A stretch of 64,000 nt of DNA. It comes from Pseudomonadota bacterium (GTDB lineage Bacteria; Desulfobacterota; Binatia; Binatales; Binataceae). Position 1 is the first letter of the stretch. Each line of letters opens with the position of its first letter. Shown piece after piece: positions 8,718 through 18,477 of this stretch. The stretch is taken from NCBI GenBank assembly GCA_021323675.1, contig JAJPKP010000061.1, positions 94,900-158,899 on the forward strand. The letters run 5' to 3'. A program made the translations under genes and the position numbers. Under the pieces are notes generated by a model. It was not told where the DNA came from. It worked only from the letters and a program-made list of their open reading frames with translations, and did not search any database.

Positions 8718-9605
8718 TCAGGCGGCAAACGGGCTTTGCCTCAGATGCGCTCGCACGTCCTCGAGCATGGTGGATGACATCTCGCGCGCCGTTTTGGCCG
8801 CAGTCGGACCGATTCTAACCAGCCGTTGCAGCTTGCGCCGCAGGCTGAGCGCGCCGTGAATCGCCTCCGCTCCCATCGGATCGAACCGGCAGGCAGGCGC
8901 CTTATCCAACCCTCCAAGAATTCCTCCGATCGCGCTGCATGAAGAGCGATTGAACAACTCGAAGTCCTGGAGCTCGGCCGAATCAGGGCCGCCCAGCGCG
9001 CGAATGACGCTGTCGAATTGACGGATACGGCGAAGGCCGCCCTCGAAAATCGTGCGATGTGCCGTGAAGGAGAACAGCGGAGAGTCGATGGCACGTTTGA
9101 GGGCTTTGTTCAGCGCCCGGAAGTCGATATCGAGCAGCTTGATCAGCAGGTCCCGAAAGCCGGTTTCCTGAAAGCTGTCGAAGCGAGCTTCGGTATAAAG
9201 ATGGCTTGCGAGTCCCTTCTCAAAGCGGCCGATGAAGCGCGCGGGGAGGAAATAATTGTGCGCCACTACGTCGGCGGCCAGATGAGCCAGATATCCGTAT
9301 GCCAGCGCATGCTGCTCCTCTCCATGCGCCGACTTGAGCAGGCCGAGCCCCGTCTCCCAATTGTGCGAATGCCGGCGCAGGCGGCTTTGAAGCCGCCTGC
9401 CCTGAACGATATCGGGGGCAAGGCTTCCGTAAAGAAATACTTCTGGCAGATTCAGCAGCGTGGCTTGTAGAGGATGGTCGGGGGTGATAACCGTCGCCAG
9501 TACCTGGACCCCCAAAGCGACATGGGTGACCGGTCCCCATGCCAGCGCGGGGTCGGGGGAGAGCACTATCAGCGCGATGAGGCAGCAGGCCGAAGCGATT
9601 ATCAT
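8718..9605 (-). CDS. Secreted zinc-dependent phospholipase C-like protein
   Basis: The protein opens with a signal peptide ending in ALA, directly followed by WGPVTH. In zinc phospholipase C enzymes (B. cereus PLC, alpha-toxin) the mature N-terminal Trp is itself a zinc ligand, so cleavage here would create it. Further zinc-ligand-like elements are HSHNWE near residue 80 and the YLAHLAADVVAHNY helix near residue 105, which has the H-x3-D spacing of the family. The C-terminal half resembles no domain I know. Total length is 295 residues. It is divergent from the uracil-DNA glycosylase, with about 90 nt between them. Catalytic activity is plausible but unproven; many bacterial members of this Pfam family are uncharacterised. 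Confidence 0.72.
   Translation of the reverse strand: MIIASACCLIALIVLSPDPALAWGPVTHVALGVQVLATVITPDHPLQATLLNLPEVFLYGSLAPDIVQGRRLQSRLRRHSHNWETGLGLLKSAHGEEQHALAYGYLAHLAADVVAHNYFLPARFIGRFEKGLASHLYTEARFDSFQETGFRDLLIKLLDIDFRALNKALKRAIDSPLFSFTAHRTIFEGGLRRIRQFDSVIRALGGPDSAELQDFELFNRSSCSAIGGILGGLDKAPACRFDPMGAEAIHGALSLRRKLQRLVRIGPTAAKTAREMSSTMLEDVRAHLRQSPFAA
9377..9400. repeat. 24-bp near-perfect palindrome inside the phospholipase-like gene
   Basis: Two exact 11-bp arms (GCAGGCGGCTT and its complement) flank a two-base centre. It lies within coding sequence, where it encodes an Arg/Leu-rich stretch. It could be a REP-like hairpin or a chance product of Arg codons in high-GC DNA. Confidence 0.5.
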
Positions 9606-9698
9606 CGAGGTTGACTTGCCACGCGTTGCTGCGCCGCCGCCCGCCGACTTGCGGGCATGCAGGCTCAGCCGTCCGATTCTTGTATCCTAGCCGATAAG

Positions 9699-10529
9699 AT
9701 GAGCGACTCGCATCCATCCGCCGATCGCCGCACGCTGCTGGCCACCCTGCGCGATTACGTGGAACAGATTCGCGAAGAAGGAATGGACGGACTGCCGATT
9801 GGCGAGCCGCCGGCGGCCGCATCGCCGCTCCCCTCGCGCGAGCCCGAGGCTGTCCCACGTCCGGCGCCCGAAGCGCAACCGCGGCCGACGGTCAAAGCGG
9901 AGCCGCCCGCGCGGTCTGTCGAGTTGTTCTCGAAGTATCCGGGCCTCGAAGCGGCCGGCTCTCTGCAGCAGTTGCACGAATTCATTGGCGATTGCCGGCG
10001 ATGCAAGCTGTGGCCGATGCGGACCAACCTGGTCTTTGGCGTCGGGAATGAGAAGGCCGAGTTGATGTTTGTCGGCGAGGCGCCCGGAGCGGACGAAGAT
10101 CTGCGTGGCGAGCCCTTTGTCGGGCGCGCCGGGCAATTGCTTACCGATATCATCGAACGCGGGATGGGCATGCCGCGTTCGGAGGTTTACATCTGCAACG
10201 TCATCAAGTGCCGTCCGCCGGGCAATCGAAACCCGGAACCCGATGAGGTCGCTGCGTGCGAACCATTCCTGTTCCGGCAGATAGAACTCGTCCGCCCCCG
10301 CGTTATCGTCGGGCTCGGAACCTTCGCAGTCCAGGCGCTCCTCAAGGTCAAGACTCCGATCAGCAAGCTTCGCGGAAACTGGCATGAACTGCGGGGCATC
10401 CGGATGATGCCGACGTTTCATCCGGCGTACCTGTTGCGCAACCCCGCGGACAAGCGGCTCGTATGGCAGGATATCCAGCTCGTGATGAAAGAGCTCGGGC
10501 GGCCGATTCCGCGGCGCGGAGGCTCGTGA
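9699..10529 (+). CDS. Family 4 uracil-DNA glycosylase
   Basis: This enzyme removes uracil arising from cytosine deamination and starts base-excision repair. The catalytic domain begins after a roughly 85-residue low-complexity, Pro/Glu/Arg-rich N-terminal tail. It carries CRRC (C99, C102) as the first half of the 4Fe-4S site, the GEAPGADED motif, EPFVGRAGQLL and the CNVIKCRPPGNRNP stretch, all diagnostic of UDG family 4. At 276 residues it is slightly long because of the tail. The ATG at 9699 was chosen over an ATG at 9657; neither has a strong SD. Its stop overlaps the start of the NfeD gene (GTGA), indicating translational coupling. Confidence 0.93.
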   Translation: MSDSHPSADRRTLLATLRDYVEQIREEGMDGLPIGEPPAAASPLPSREPEAVPRPAPEAQPRPTVKAEPPARSVELFSKYPGLEAAGSLQQLHEFIGDCRRCKLWPMRTNLVFGVGNEKAELMFVGEAPGADEDLRGEPFVGRAGQLLTDIIERGMGMPRSEVYICNVIKCRPPGNRNPEPDEVAACEPFLFRQIELVRPRVIVGLGTFAVQALLKVKTPISKLRGNWHELRGIRMMPTFHPAYLLRNPADKRLVWQDIQLVMKELGRPIPRRGGS

Positions 10530-11839
10530 CCGCTCGGGTCCGGCTTGCGGCATGCGCGGCCGCTCTGGTGATCGCGGCGGCCGCCGCATGGCCGGTCGCG
10601 GCGGAAAAGCCGGCGGCGGAGCGATGGGTCGAGCTGGTGGAGATCGACGGCGGCATCAATCCCGCCGTCGCGGAGTACGTGGATGACTCGATCGCCAGAG
10701 CTTCTCGCGAGGGCGCCAGCGCCGTCATCGTGCGCATCGACACGCCCGGCGGACTTCTCGCCTCCGCTCAGCGCATCGTCAAGAGCCTCCTCAACGCTCC
10801 CGTCCCGGTCATTTCCTACATAGCTCCATCCGGCGCCGGAGCGGCATCGGCAGGAACGTTCATCGCCGAGGCGGCCAACATCGCGGCGATGGCGCCGGGG
10901 ACGACCATCGGCGCGGCGCATCCGGTGGAAGAGGGTGGGGCGGACATCCGCGGTGTGATGGGCCAGAAGGTCGAAAACTTCACCGCCAGTTTCGCCCGCA
11001 GTATCGCGCGGCAACGGGGCCGCAACGAAGATTGGATGGAACAGGCGGTCCGGCGCAGCGTAGCAATCGGTGAGCGAGAAGCGCTGCAGAAGCACGTGAT
11101 CGATATTGTTGCTCCCGATCTGGCCAGCCTCCTGATACAGGCGTCCGGCCGAAAGACAAGCGTGGCGGGTCAGGACGTTACGCTCGACCTGGCGGGCGCA
11201 GCGATTCGCAGCGCCCGCATGACTATCGGCCAGCAAGTCTTCAACATTTTGTCGGATCCCAATATCGTCTATCTGCTCCTGATGGCGGGGCTGATCGGGC
11301 TTTACTTCGAATTCGCGCATCCGGGTGTCTTCCTGCCCGGCGTAGCCGGGGCTATCTGCCTGCTGCTGGCGATGGCTTCGTTCGAGGTCCTGCCGGTCAA
11401 CGTGACGGGATTCCTTCTCATCCTGCTCGGGGTCGGGATGCTGATCGCCGAGGCCTACATAACCAGCTACGGCATCCTTGGTTTGGGCGGAATTGTCGCG
11501 TTCGTGATGGGCTCGCTGCTGTTCATCGACACCTCGCGAACGAATCTGGTGGTGAGCCGCAATATCATCTATGGCGCCGCGGCGGGTTCGGCCCTGATAA
11601 TCCTGAGCGTGGGCTACCTGGTCGCGCGCGGCCGGCATAGCCGGGCGCGGACCGGCGCGGAAGGACTGGTTGGAGAAATCGGCGAAGTTCGGGAAGCGAT
11701 CACTCCCGGCGTTCCCGGCAAGGTGTTTGTACACGGAGAGATTTGGCGCGCGGTCAGCGGGGAGCCGCTCTCGCCCGGTACGCGCGCCAGAGTGATGGCG
11801 GTAAGAGGCCTTGAAGTCGTAGTCGAGCGATCGAGCTGA
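10526..11839 (+). CDS. NfeD-type membrane serine protease (ClpP class)
   Basis: The protein has a signal-like hydrophobic N-terminus. A ClpP/crotonase-fold protease domain follows, with RIDTPGGLL and ASAGTFIAEA (candidate nucleophile Ser108). Four or five hydrophobic segments come next at residues 250-365, and a C-terminal OB-fold NfeD domain ends the protein. Long NfeD proteins cleave hydrophobic C-termini of stomatin-like partners in archaea, and a stomatin/slipin gene follows 12 nt downstream here, the classic pairing. The start is GTG at 10526 in a GTGA overlap with the glycosylase stop, with GGAGG just upstream. At 437 residues it is the full-length protease form, not the truncated NfeD. 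Confidence 0.88.
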   Translation: MTARVRLAACAAALVIAAAAAWPVAAEKPAAERWVELVEIDGGINPAVAEYVDDSIARASREGASAVIVRIDTPGGLLASAQRIVKSLLNAPVPVISYIAPSGAGAASAGTFIAEAANIAAMAPGTTIGAAHPVEEGGADIRGVMGQKVENFTASFARSIARQRGRNEDWMEQAVRRSVAIGEREALQKHVIDIVAPDLASLLIQASGRKTSVAGQDVTLDLAGAAIRSARMTIGQQVFNILSDPNIVYLLLMAGLIGLYFEFAHPGVFLPGVAGAICLLLAMASFEVLPVNVTGFLLILLGVGMLIAEAYITSYGILGLGGIVAFVMGSLLFIDTSRTNLVVSRNIIYGAAAGSALIILSVGYLVARGRHSRARTGAEGLVGEIGEVREAITPGVPGKVFVHGEIWRAVSGEPLSPGTRARVMAVRGLEVVVERSS

Positions 11840-11851
11840 AGGAGCACCCGC

Positions 11852-12640
11852 ATGGCATCCGGAATCGGAGTGTTGTTCGTAATTGTGGTGATCTACGTGC
11901 TGACGGGCTTGAAGATTCTCAACGAATACGAGCGCGCGGTCGTGTTCAGGCTCGGCCGGCTTGCGCCTTACCGCGGTCCCGGAATGACTTTCGTGCTTCC
12001 GATAGTGGAACGGATGGTGCGAATCGATCTGCGCACGGTGACGCTCGACATTCCGCCGCAGGATGTCATCACGCGCGACAACGTGACGGTCAAGGTCAGC
12101 GCGGTTCTCTATTTTCGGGTCGTGGATCCGTCGCGCGCGGTCACCGAGGTCGCCAACTATCTGTTCGCGACGCTGCAGCTTGCGCAGACCACGCTGCGGT
12201 CGGTAGGAGGACAAAGCGAACTGGACGATCTCCTCTCGCAGCGCGAGAAACTCAACGCGCGGGTGCAGGAGATCGTGGATGCGCAGACGGAGCCCTGGGG
12301 CGTCAAGGTGACGCTGGTGGAGGTCAAGAACATCGACCTGCCGCAGGATATGCAGCGCGCGATCGCGGTACAGGCGGAGGCGGAACGCGATCGCCGCGCC
12401 AAAGTGATCGCCGCGGAAGGCGAGTTTCAAGCCGCCCAGCGGCTGGCGGAGGCGGCGGAAATCATGGGCAAGAGCCCGATCACGCTGCAACTCCGCTACC
12501 TGCAGACGCTGGCTGAAATAGCGACCGAACGCAATTCGACCACCGTGTTTCCCCTGCCAATCGACCTGATTGAGCCTTTCCGCGCGCTTGCCAAAGCTTA
12601 TGCCGACAGAGCCGGCGGCGGCGCGGACGAAACAAAATGA
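11852..12640 (+). CDS. Slipin/stomatin family protein (SPFH/Band 7)
   Basis: A membrane-anchored SPFH protein of 262 residues with an N-terminal hydrophobic hairpin. The Band 7 core follows ([42 protein letters not shown]), and then an Ala/Glu-rich coiled-coil region. Slipins form oligomeric scaffolds in lipid microdomains and are processed by the adjacent NfeD protease in characterised pairs. A GAAGGAG sits seven bases before the ATG. It is co-transcribed with the NfeD gene by spacing. Sequence gives no hint of a specific client. Confidence 0.93.
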   Translation: MASGIGVLFVIVVIYVLTGLKILNEYERAVVFRLGRLAPYRGPGMTFVLPIVERMVRIDLRTVTLDIPPQDVITRDNVTVKVSAVLYFRVVDPSRAVTEVANYLFATLQLAQTTLRSVGGQSELDDLLSQREKLNARVQEIVDAQTEPWGVKVTLVEVKNIDLPQDMQRAIAVQAEAERDRRAKVIAAEGEFQAAQRLAEAAEIMGKSPITLQLRYLQTLAEIATERNSTTVFPLPIDLIEPFRALAKAYADRAGGGADETK

Positions 12641-12711
12641 TAATCCGCCGGCTCGATCCACGCCGCCCGCGTGCCTGCTATAGTTGACGCGAGAGGAGCG
12701 CCGGCTGCTCG

Positions 12712-13317
12712 ATGGGAAAACTGATCCTGGTCCGCCATGGCGAGAGCGAAGGAAACCGCATCCGCCATTTCACGACTTCGCCCGAGGCGCCGATAACCGA
12801 GTTGGGCCGCCGCCAGGCGCGGGAGGCCGCCGAGCGTATCAAGGCGATGTTCCAGCCGTCGCTGGTGATAGCGAGCCCCTACTTCCGGGCTCGCGAGACC
12901 GCTCGTATCATCGCCGATCATCTCGGGATCACCGTCGAAATCGAGCACGCTTTTCGCGAGCAAAGTCTCGGGCAGCTTGCCGGCAAGCCTTACGACTCTG
13001 TCCTGCGGGATCCTTCCTATCGCCCGGAGCGGTCCTGGGAATGGCGTCCGCCCGAGGGCGAAAGCCAGGAAGATGTGCGCGCGAGAACCGCACCAGTCTT
13101 CGACCGCATCGCACGCGATTATGCCGAAGGCGAACTCGTAATCGTCAGCCATGGCGGCGTGATGCGCGCGCTATGGGCCCATGTGACCGGCCAGTGGGAA
13201 GGCGCCCACGTCCCCTCCAACTGCGGCATCGTGCTCGTCGAGCACGACGGGTCGAGTTACCTGATGCCGCAGGTGCTGGGTTCCAATACGGACCCGGTGT
13301 GGGAGACCGGGGGCTAG
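12712..13317 (+). CDS. Histidine phosphatase family protein (phosphoglycerate mutase-like)
   Basis: This is a 201-residue branch-1 histidine phosphatase. The phospho-accepting His is in LVRHGESEGN at the N-terminus. Catalytic partners follow: an Arg in SPYFRARET, a Glu in FREQSLGQ, and the second His in IVSHGGVMRA. The cofactor-dependent mutase PGAM is longer and has extra loops, so a broad-specificity phosphatase (GpmB/PhoE/CobC-like) is more likely. The physiological substrate is unknown. It is 71 nt downstream of the slipin and may be expressed from the same transcript. Confidence 0.88.
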   Translation: MGKLILVRHGESEGNRIRHFTTSPEAPITELGRRQAREAAERIKAMFQPSLVIASPYFRARETARIIADHLGITVEIEHAFREQSLGQLAGKPYDSVLRDPSYRPERSWEWRPPEGESQEDVRARTAPVFDRIARDYAEGELVIVSHGGVMRALWAHVTGQWEGAHVPSNCGIVLVEHDGSSYLMPQVLGSNTDPVWETGG

Positions 13318-13398
13318 ACGTCGGATACATCCACTTCCGCGCGCCACTTTGTCATCGCAGTGTCTTCGTGCCATGATCGTGGCGCGACGACGAGAATC

Positions 13399-14517
13399 AT
13401 GGCGGATTTCGGGGACCGCATTCGCAAGGCGCGCATCTCGCGCCAGATAAGCCAGACGGAACTTGCGCGGCGCGCGGGAATTTCGCGGCAGGCGCTCGGC
13501 GCGATCGAAACGGGCGTCTATCAGCCCGGCGTCGGCGTGGCGCTCAAGCTGGCGCGCGAACTCGGCGAGACCGTCGAGACGCTGTTTGGCGATCGTTCTT
13601 TCGAGCGAATCGAGGCGGTTCTGGTTGCGCCCGCCCACTCGCGCGCAAACAGGCAGGGTAGCGCCGTAGCGCTCGGCCGAGTCGGCGGGCGATTGATCGC
13701 CATCCCATACTCAGCGGCGCAGCACACGCTCGCGTGCGCGGCTGGAGTTATCGAAAAGGTCAACGGCACTCGCGCCGATGTTGAGAGTTTTCGCTCCGCG
13801 GCGGAGATTGATTCCACGCTGCTGATTGCCGGATGCGATCCCGCGGTCTCCATCCTTGCCGATTGGGTCACCCGCCATCACTCTCCCGTCGGCATCGTTC
13901 CTTTAGGCCTCGCAAGCAAGCACGCGCTCGACGCGCTCGCCGCCGGGCAGGTCCATGTTGCCGGCGTGCATCTCCGGGATCGCAAGACGGGAGAATACAA
14001 TCTCGATGCGGTGCGCAAGGCATTCGGCCATCGGCGGATGCTGCTCGTTGGATTCGCCCGATGGGAACTCGGCCTGGCAATCGCGCCGGGAAACCCGCGC
14101 GGAATTCGCGGCGTGCAGGATCTCGCGCGCCGCGGTCTCAGGATTGTTAATCGCGAAAGGGGCGCCGGCGCTCGAAACGCGCTGGACGAGGCGATTCAGG
14201 ATCTGGGCGTCAATCCGGAAACGATCTCGGGCTACGATGTGGAAGTCGGGGGGCATCTCGAGGTCGCGGAAGCTGTCGCGGTGGGCCAGGCTGATTTTGG
14301 GATGACGATTCGGGTCGCGGCGGATACGTACGGCCTTGGCTTTATCCCTATCCGTGACGAGCGTTACGATCTGGCGATTCCGGAGCGCGAGATGGAATCC
14401 GTGCCGATTCGCGCGATGATGGAAGCGCTGACCTCGGCAAGGTTCGCGCGCGAGCTCGCAAGCCTGTGCGGCTACGACACTTCCGCGATGGGCCAGATCG
14501 CAGCGCGTCTCGGCTGA
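13399..14517 (+). CDS. HTH regulator fused to a periplasmic-binding-protein-like domain
   Basis: Residues 1-65 form an XRE-type helix-turn-helix (GDRIRKARISRQISQ, then ELARRAGISRQALGAIE). The remaining 300 residues look like the substrate-binding-like domain (PF12727 type) found in one-component regulators linked to molybdate or tungstate metabolism. It has a DPAVSILADW segment, VHLRDRKTGEYN, and a GHLEVAEAVAVGQADFG segment. This suggests a cytosolic sensor of a small oxyanion or cofactor. No molybdenum transport or cofactor genes lie nearby, so the ligand is open. The ATG at 13399 was chosen; a GTG at 13360 would only add an unlikely Cys/His-rich leader. Confidence 0.78.
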   Translation: MADFGDRIRKARISRQISQTELARRAGISRQALGAIETGVYQPGVGVALKLARELGETVETLFGDRSFERIEAVLVAPAHSRANRQGSAVALGRVGGRLIAIPYSAAQHTLACAAGVIEKVNGTRADVESFRSAAEIDSTLLIAGCDPAVSILADWVTRHHSPVGIVPLGLASKHALDALAAGQVHVAGVHLRDRKTGEYNLDAVRKAFGHRRMLLVGFARWELGLAIAPGNPRGIRGVQDLARRGLRIVNRERGAGARNALDEAIQDLGVNPETISGYDVEVGGHLEVAEAVAVGQADFGMTIRVAADTYGLGFIPIRDERYDLAIPEREMESVPIRAMMEALTSARFARELASLCGYDTSAMGQIAARLG

Positions 14518-14659
14518 AAGAACCACCGCCTCGCCGTGCCGTCCCGAGCGATCGCCGGGCGAGAGCAATTCGCGGCCGCAAGGGGCTGGTTTACCCCTGA
14601 AATTCCAATCATAATCACAATTTACCCCGTGATTTCGGGGAGAATGAGCAATTCCTCGA

Positions 14660-15901
14660 ATGGCGTTGATAGTCCAGAAATACGGTGGAACCTCCGTTGG
14701 CTCCATCGAACGAATCAAGGCGGTCGCCGACCGGGTCGCCCGCTGCAAACGAGCTGGAGACCGGATGGTCGTGGTGGTCTCGGCGATGGCTGGTGAAACC
14801 AATCGCCTGTTCAAGCTCGCGTCCGAACTTTGCGAGACCCCCGATCCTCGGGAGACGGACGTGTTGGTGGCGACCGGCGAACAGGTCTCGGCAGCCTTGC
14901 TCGCCATCCGATTGCAATCACTCGGATTTCCCGCAATTTCTTTCCTTGCGGATCAGCTCCGCATCGCAACCGACTCGAACCACGGCCGCGCACGCATCAA
15001 ATCGATCGAACCCGCGCGCGTGATCGAAGAGCTTCATGCTGGCAAGGTCGTGGTGGTTGCCGGCTACCAGGGGGTGGATGCGCGCGGCGACATCACGACG
15101 CTCGGCCGCGGCGCCTCGGACCTGACCGCGGTTGCGCTTGCCGCCGCGCTGAAAGCCGACGCTTGCGAAATCTACACGGATGTTGACGGCGTTTATACCG
15201 CCGATCCCAACCTGTGCCCCCACGCGCGAAAACTCAAACGCATTTCATACGACGAGATGTTGGAGATGGCGGGACTCGGCGCCAAGGTGTTGCAACTGCG
15301 CTCGGTCGAGCTCGCGCGTCGCTACAACGTTCCGCTCGTGGTTCGCTCCAGCTTCAACGAATCGGAGGGGACCTGGGTCGGACAAGAGGATCAATCGATG
15401 GAAAACGTGCTCGTTTCGGGAGTTGCCCTGGACCTGAACCAGAGCAAAGTGACGATTACCGGCGTGGAGGACCGTCCGGGCCTCGCCGCCCGAATCTTCG
15501 GCCCTATCGCGCAAGCCGGAATCGTGGTCGACATGATCATCCAGAACGCCAGCGCGGACGGCCGCACCGACCTCACCTTCACCGTGAACCGCGACGACTT
15601 GCGCCGGACGCTGGACCTGGTGCGCCGGGTGGCGAGCGAAATTGGCGCGTCGGGCGTGCGCCACGAAGAGCAGGTGGCCAAGGTGTCGATTGTCGGAGTC
15701 GGAATGCGAACTCACGCCGGAGTGGCGGCGCGGATGTTCGAGGTGCTGGCCGGCGAGCGGATTAATATCGAGATGATTGCGACCTCTGAAATCAAGGTGT
15801 CGGTCGTGGTAAACGCCAAGTATGGCGAACTGGCGATGCGCGCGCTTCACGACGCCTTCGTCGATAATGACGCGATCCAGTTCGCGGGGGAGACCGTGTA
15901 G
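14660..15901 (+). CDS. lysC: Aspartate kinase with tandem ACT domains
   Basis: Aspartate kinase phosphorylates aspartate, the first step to lysine, threonine and methionine. The N-terminal kinase domain starts with KYGGTSVGS and includes VVVAGYQGVDARGD, LGRGASDLTAVALA and YTDVDGVYTADP. Two ACT domains in the C-terminal 150 residues (VTITGVEDRPGLAARIF and VSIVGVGMRTHAGVA) provide feedback control, probably by lysine and/or threonine. It has 413 residues, the monofunctional size. No strong SD precedes the ATG. A small hairpin (14625-14640) lies just upstream. Four nucleotides separate it from the citramalate synthase gene, so the two are co-transcribed. Confidence 0.94.
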   Translation: MALIVQKYGGTSVGSIERIKAVADRVARCKRAGDRMVVVVSAMAGETNRLFKLASELCETPDPRETDVLVATGEQVSAALLAIRLQSLGFPAISFLADQLRIATDSNHGRARIKSIEPARVIEELHAGKVVVVAGYQGVDARGDITTLGRGASDLTAVALAAALKADACEIYTDVDGVYTADPNLCPHARKLKRISYDEMLEMAGLGAKVLQLRSVELARRYNVPLVVRSSFNESEGTWVGQEDQSMENVLVSGVALDLNQSKVTITGVEDRPGLAARIFGPIAQAGIVVDMIIQNASADGRTDLTFTVNRDDLRRTLDLVRRVASEIGASGVRHEEQVAKVSIVGVGMRTHAGVAARMFEVLAGERINIEMIATSEIKVSVVVNAKYGELAMRALHDAFVDNDAIQFAGETV

Positions 15902-15905
15902 GCTC

Positions 15906-17582
15906 ATGGCCGTTGCGAAACACATCCAGGTCTACGATACGACGCTGCGAGACGGCTGCCAGTCGGAAGACGTCTCGATGACCGTCGCGGACAAGGTTCA
16001 GGTTGCCGAGCGTCTCGATGACCTCGGCTTCGACTACATCGAGGGCGGATGGCCGGGATCGAACGATCGCGATGCGGCTTTCTTTCGCGAGATCCGCAAG
16101 GTCCGGCTGCGCCACGCAAAGATTGCCGCGTTTGGATCGACGCGCCGCGCCAATATCCGCGCGGCACAGGATCGCAATCTGCAGTTGTTGCTGCGCGCTG
16201 AGACTCCGGTCGCGACCGTGGTCGGCAAGACCTGGGATCTTCACGTGCGCGAGGCGCTCAGGATATCGCAGGAAGCCAATCTCGAAATCCTGAACGATAC
16301 CATCGCTTTTCTGAAGAAGCGGGTCGATGAAGCCATCTTCGATGCCGAGCATTTTTTCGACGGCTATTTCTCGAATCCGGACTTCGCGATCGCGTGCCTC
16401 AAGGCAGTGGATGAAGCGGGCGCCGACCTGATCTGCCTGTGCGATACGAACGGCGGGCGCCTGCCGCACGAGATCGAATCCGCGGTCAAAGCGGCGCAGG
16501 CAGCCGTGAGGTGCCCGGTCGGAATCCATTGCCACAACGATTCCGAAGTCGCGGTGGCAAATTCGATCGCCGCCGTTCGCAGCGGCGCAATCCAGGTGCA
16601 AGGCACCGTCAACGGTTTCGGCGAGCGATGCGGCAACGCCAATCTTGTTTCAATCATCGCCAATCTCCAGCTCAAGCTTGGCTACAACTGCGTGCCGCCT
16701 GCCAGGCTCAGGAACCTGCGCGAAGTCTCAACCCTGGTGTATGAACTCGCCAATGTTACTCCGTTTGCTCGCCAGCCTTATGTCGGGCGGAGCGCGTTCG
16801 CGCACAAGGCGGGCCTGCACGTCTCCGGCATTCAGCGCAACGCGCAGACCTACGAGCATATCGACCCCGCCGCGGTCGGCAACGATCGGCGGGTGCTGCT
16901 GTCCGAGCTCGCCGGGCGCGCCAATATCGTTTACAAGGCGCGCGAGTTCGGAATCGATATCAGTCCCGACAACGACAAAATCGCCTTGCTGCTCGACGAG
17001 CTCAAGCGCCTGGAAGGCGAGGGCTATGCCTATGACGGTGCGGACGCGTCGTTCGAGTTGCTGATGCTTCGCACTCTGGGCCTGACCAAAGAGCATTTCA
17101 ATTTCGTCAGCTTCCGGGTTTTCGACGACAAGTGGCATGAGGACCAGGCGCCGTTCAGCGAAGCGGTGGTGATTATTGAAGGTCCCGACGGGGTTCGTAC
17201 GCGCAATTCGGCAATCGGCAACGGTCCAGTGAACGCGTTGGATTCGGCGCTCAGAAAGGCGCTGATCCCGTATTATCCGAACCTCGAAGCGATGCAGCTC
17301 GCCGACTACAAGGTGCGTGTGCTTGACAATGGCGCCGGAACCGGCGCGCGCGTGCGCGTGCTGATTGAATCGACCGACGGCAAACGGCGCTGGGGTACGG
17401 TGGGCCTTTCCAGCAATGTGGTCGAAGCGAGCTGGCAGGCCCTGATTGACTCAGTCGAGTATAAGCTTCACAAGGATAACGTGAAGCCTCGCCTACGCCA
17501 TCACGCGAGGCACAATGGCGCGAAGCCGCGCGCGGCCCATGCCTCGAACCCGCATGACGATGCGAGCGAGAACAGAGCTTAG
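15906..17582 (+). CDS. cimA: (R)-citramalate synthase
   Basis: CimA condenses pyruvate with acetyl-CoA to citramalate, a threonine-independent entry into isoleucine synthesis. The HMGL-like TIM barrel starts with [15 protein letters not shown] and contains [10 protein letters not shown] and the metal-binding [19 protein letters not shown] follows, and then the LeuA-type allosteric domain. The GGWPGSN segment and the 558-residue length fit the long citramalate synthase subgroup rather than isopropylmalate synthase. A basic, His/Arg-rich tail of about 35 residues after KLHKDNV is not part of the conserved domain. The ATG at 15906 follows the aspartate kinase stop by four bases. CysE starts 31 nt downstream. 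Confidence 0.92.
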   Translation: MAVAKHIQVYDTTLRDGCQSEDVSMTVADKVQVAERLDDLGFDYIEGGWPGSNDRDAAFFREIRKVRLRHAKIAAFGSTRRANIRAAQDRNLQLLLRAETPVATVVGKTWDLHVREALRISQEANLEILNDTIAFLKKRVDEAIFDAEHFFDGYFSNPDFAIACLKAVDEAGADLICLCDTNGGRLPHEIESAVKAAQAAVRCPVGIHCHNDSEVAVANSIAAVRSGAIQVQGTVNGFGERCGNANLVSIIANLQLKLGYNCVPPARLRNLREVSTLVYELANVTPFARQPYVGRSAFAHKAGLHVSGIQRNAQTYEHIDPAAVGNDRRVLLSELAGRANIVYKAREFGIDISPDNDKIALLLDELKRLEGEGYAYDGADASFELLMLRTLGLTKEHFNFVSFRVFDDKWHEDQAPFSEAVVIIEGPDGVRTRNSAIGNGPVNALDSALRKALIPYYPNLEAMQLADYKVRVLDNGAGTGARVRVLIESTDGKRRWGTVGLSSNVVEASWQALIDSVEYKLHKDNVKPRLRHHARHNGAKPRAAHASNPHDDASENRA

Positions 17583-17613
17583 CGACTCCGGACGCGTCAA
17601 GGAGGAATCGGGC

Positions 17614-18333
17614 ATGGGACTCATAAGCCGCATGCGCGAGGACATCCAGACTGTCTTTGAACGCGACCCGGCCGCGCGGTCCAGCCTCGAGATCGTCCTG
17701 ACCTACCCGGGACTGCACGCTATCTGGTTCCATCGAGTCGCGCACTGGCTCTGGAACCATCATCTCAAGCTCATCGCCAGACTGGTCAGCCATCTGTCGC
17801 GCTTTTTGACCGGCGTAGAGATTCATCCGGGCGCAAAGATCGGCCGCAGGCTGTTCATCGATCACGGGATGGGAATCGTGATGGGTGAAACGACCGAGAT
17901 CGGAGATGATGTCCTCATCTACCAGGGCGTAACCTTGGGCGGCACGAGCCTCAAAAAAGAGAAGCGCCATCCGACCATCGAGGATCACGTGATGGTGAGC
18001 GCGGGAGCGTCGGTGATCGGCCCGGTGCGAATCGGCCGCGGAAGCAGAATCGGAGCGGGCGCGGTCGTCGTTTCTTCGGCGCCGCCGTATTCAACTATCG
18101 TGGGCATCCCCGGCAAGGTGATCGAAGGCCAGAGCGCCCGGCAGGATGTCGCCGAACTGGAGCACGGCAAGCTTCCGGACCCGGTCGCCCGCGCGATCAA
18201 CAACCTGGTGGAAAAGCTCAACCGCCTCGGCGTGCGGATGGAAGAAATTGAAGAGCGGCAGGATTGTCTCGAAGACAAAGTCAGCGAGCATCATCCTCCT
18301 GACCGGACGGCGGAAGTAGCAAAACAGCGCTAG
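17614..18333 (+). CDS. cysE: Serine O-acetyltransferase
   Basis: CysE makes O-acetylserine, the carbon backbone for cysteine. The N-terminal helical region ([15 protein letters not shown]) is followed by left-handed beta-helix hexapeptide repeats. These include [25 protein letters not shown], the [16 protein letters not shown] active-site loop and IGAGAVV. At 239 residues it is the shorter EpsC-like form lacking most of the N-terminal extension of E. coli CysE. An excellent AAGGAGG sits eight bases upstream of the ATG at 17614. Together with cysH and the cysteine desulfurase it covers several steps of cysteine supply and use in this window. Confidence 0.95.
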   Translation: MGLISRMREDIQTVFERDPAARSSLEIVLTYPGLHAIWFHRVAHWLWNHHLKLIARLVSHLSRFLTGVEIHPGAKIGRRLFIDHGMGIVMGETTEIGDDVLIYQGVTLGGTSLKKEKRHPTIEDHVMVSAGASVIGPVRIGRGSRIGAGAVVVSSAPPYSTIVGIPGKVIEGQSARQDVAELEHGKLPDPVARAINNLVEKLNRLGVRMEEIEERQDCLEDKVSEHHPPDRTAEVAKQR

Positions 18334-18477
18334 GCCCGCATCGGCTCGCCAGCAACCGCGTGGCCGACGCGGAGCCGTCGAGTTGTCCGATCGCATCCGA
18401 AAATCCTTCGGTGCGAGACGGTCATCTTTTTCCACCTCCGCCGGTGCGATAGTTTATATGCCTCGCAAAAGCTCGGA

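Noticed and set aside
10418..12661. 747-codon open frame on the minus strand opposite the UDG, NfeD and slipin genes
   Set aside because: The forward genes have clear families and motifs. The antisense frame is rich in Arg, His and Asp with no family match, a common by-product of high-GC coding.
14644..14796. Short out-of-frame ORF overlapping the start of aspartate kinase
   Set aside because: The SD would lie too close to its ATG, and the peptide has no similarity to known leader peptides.
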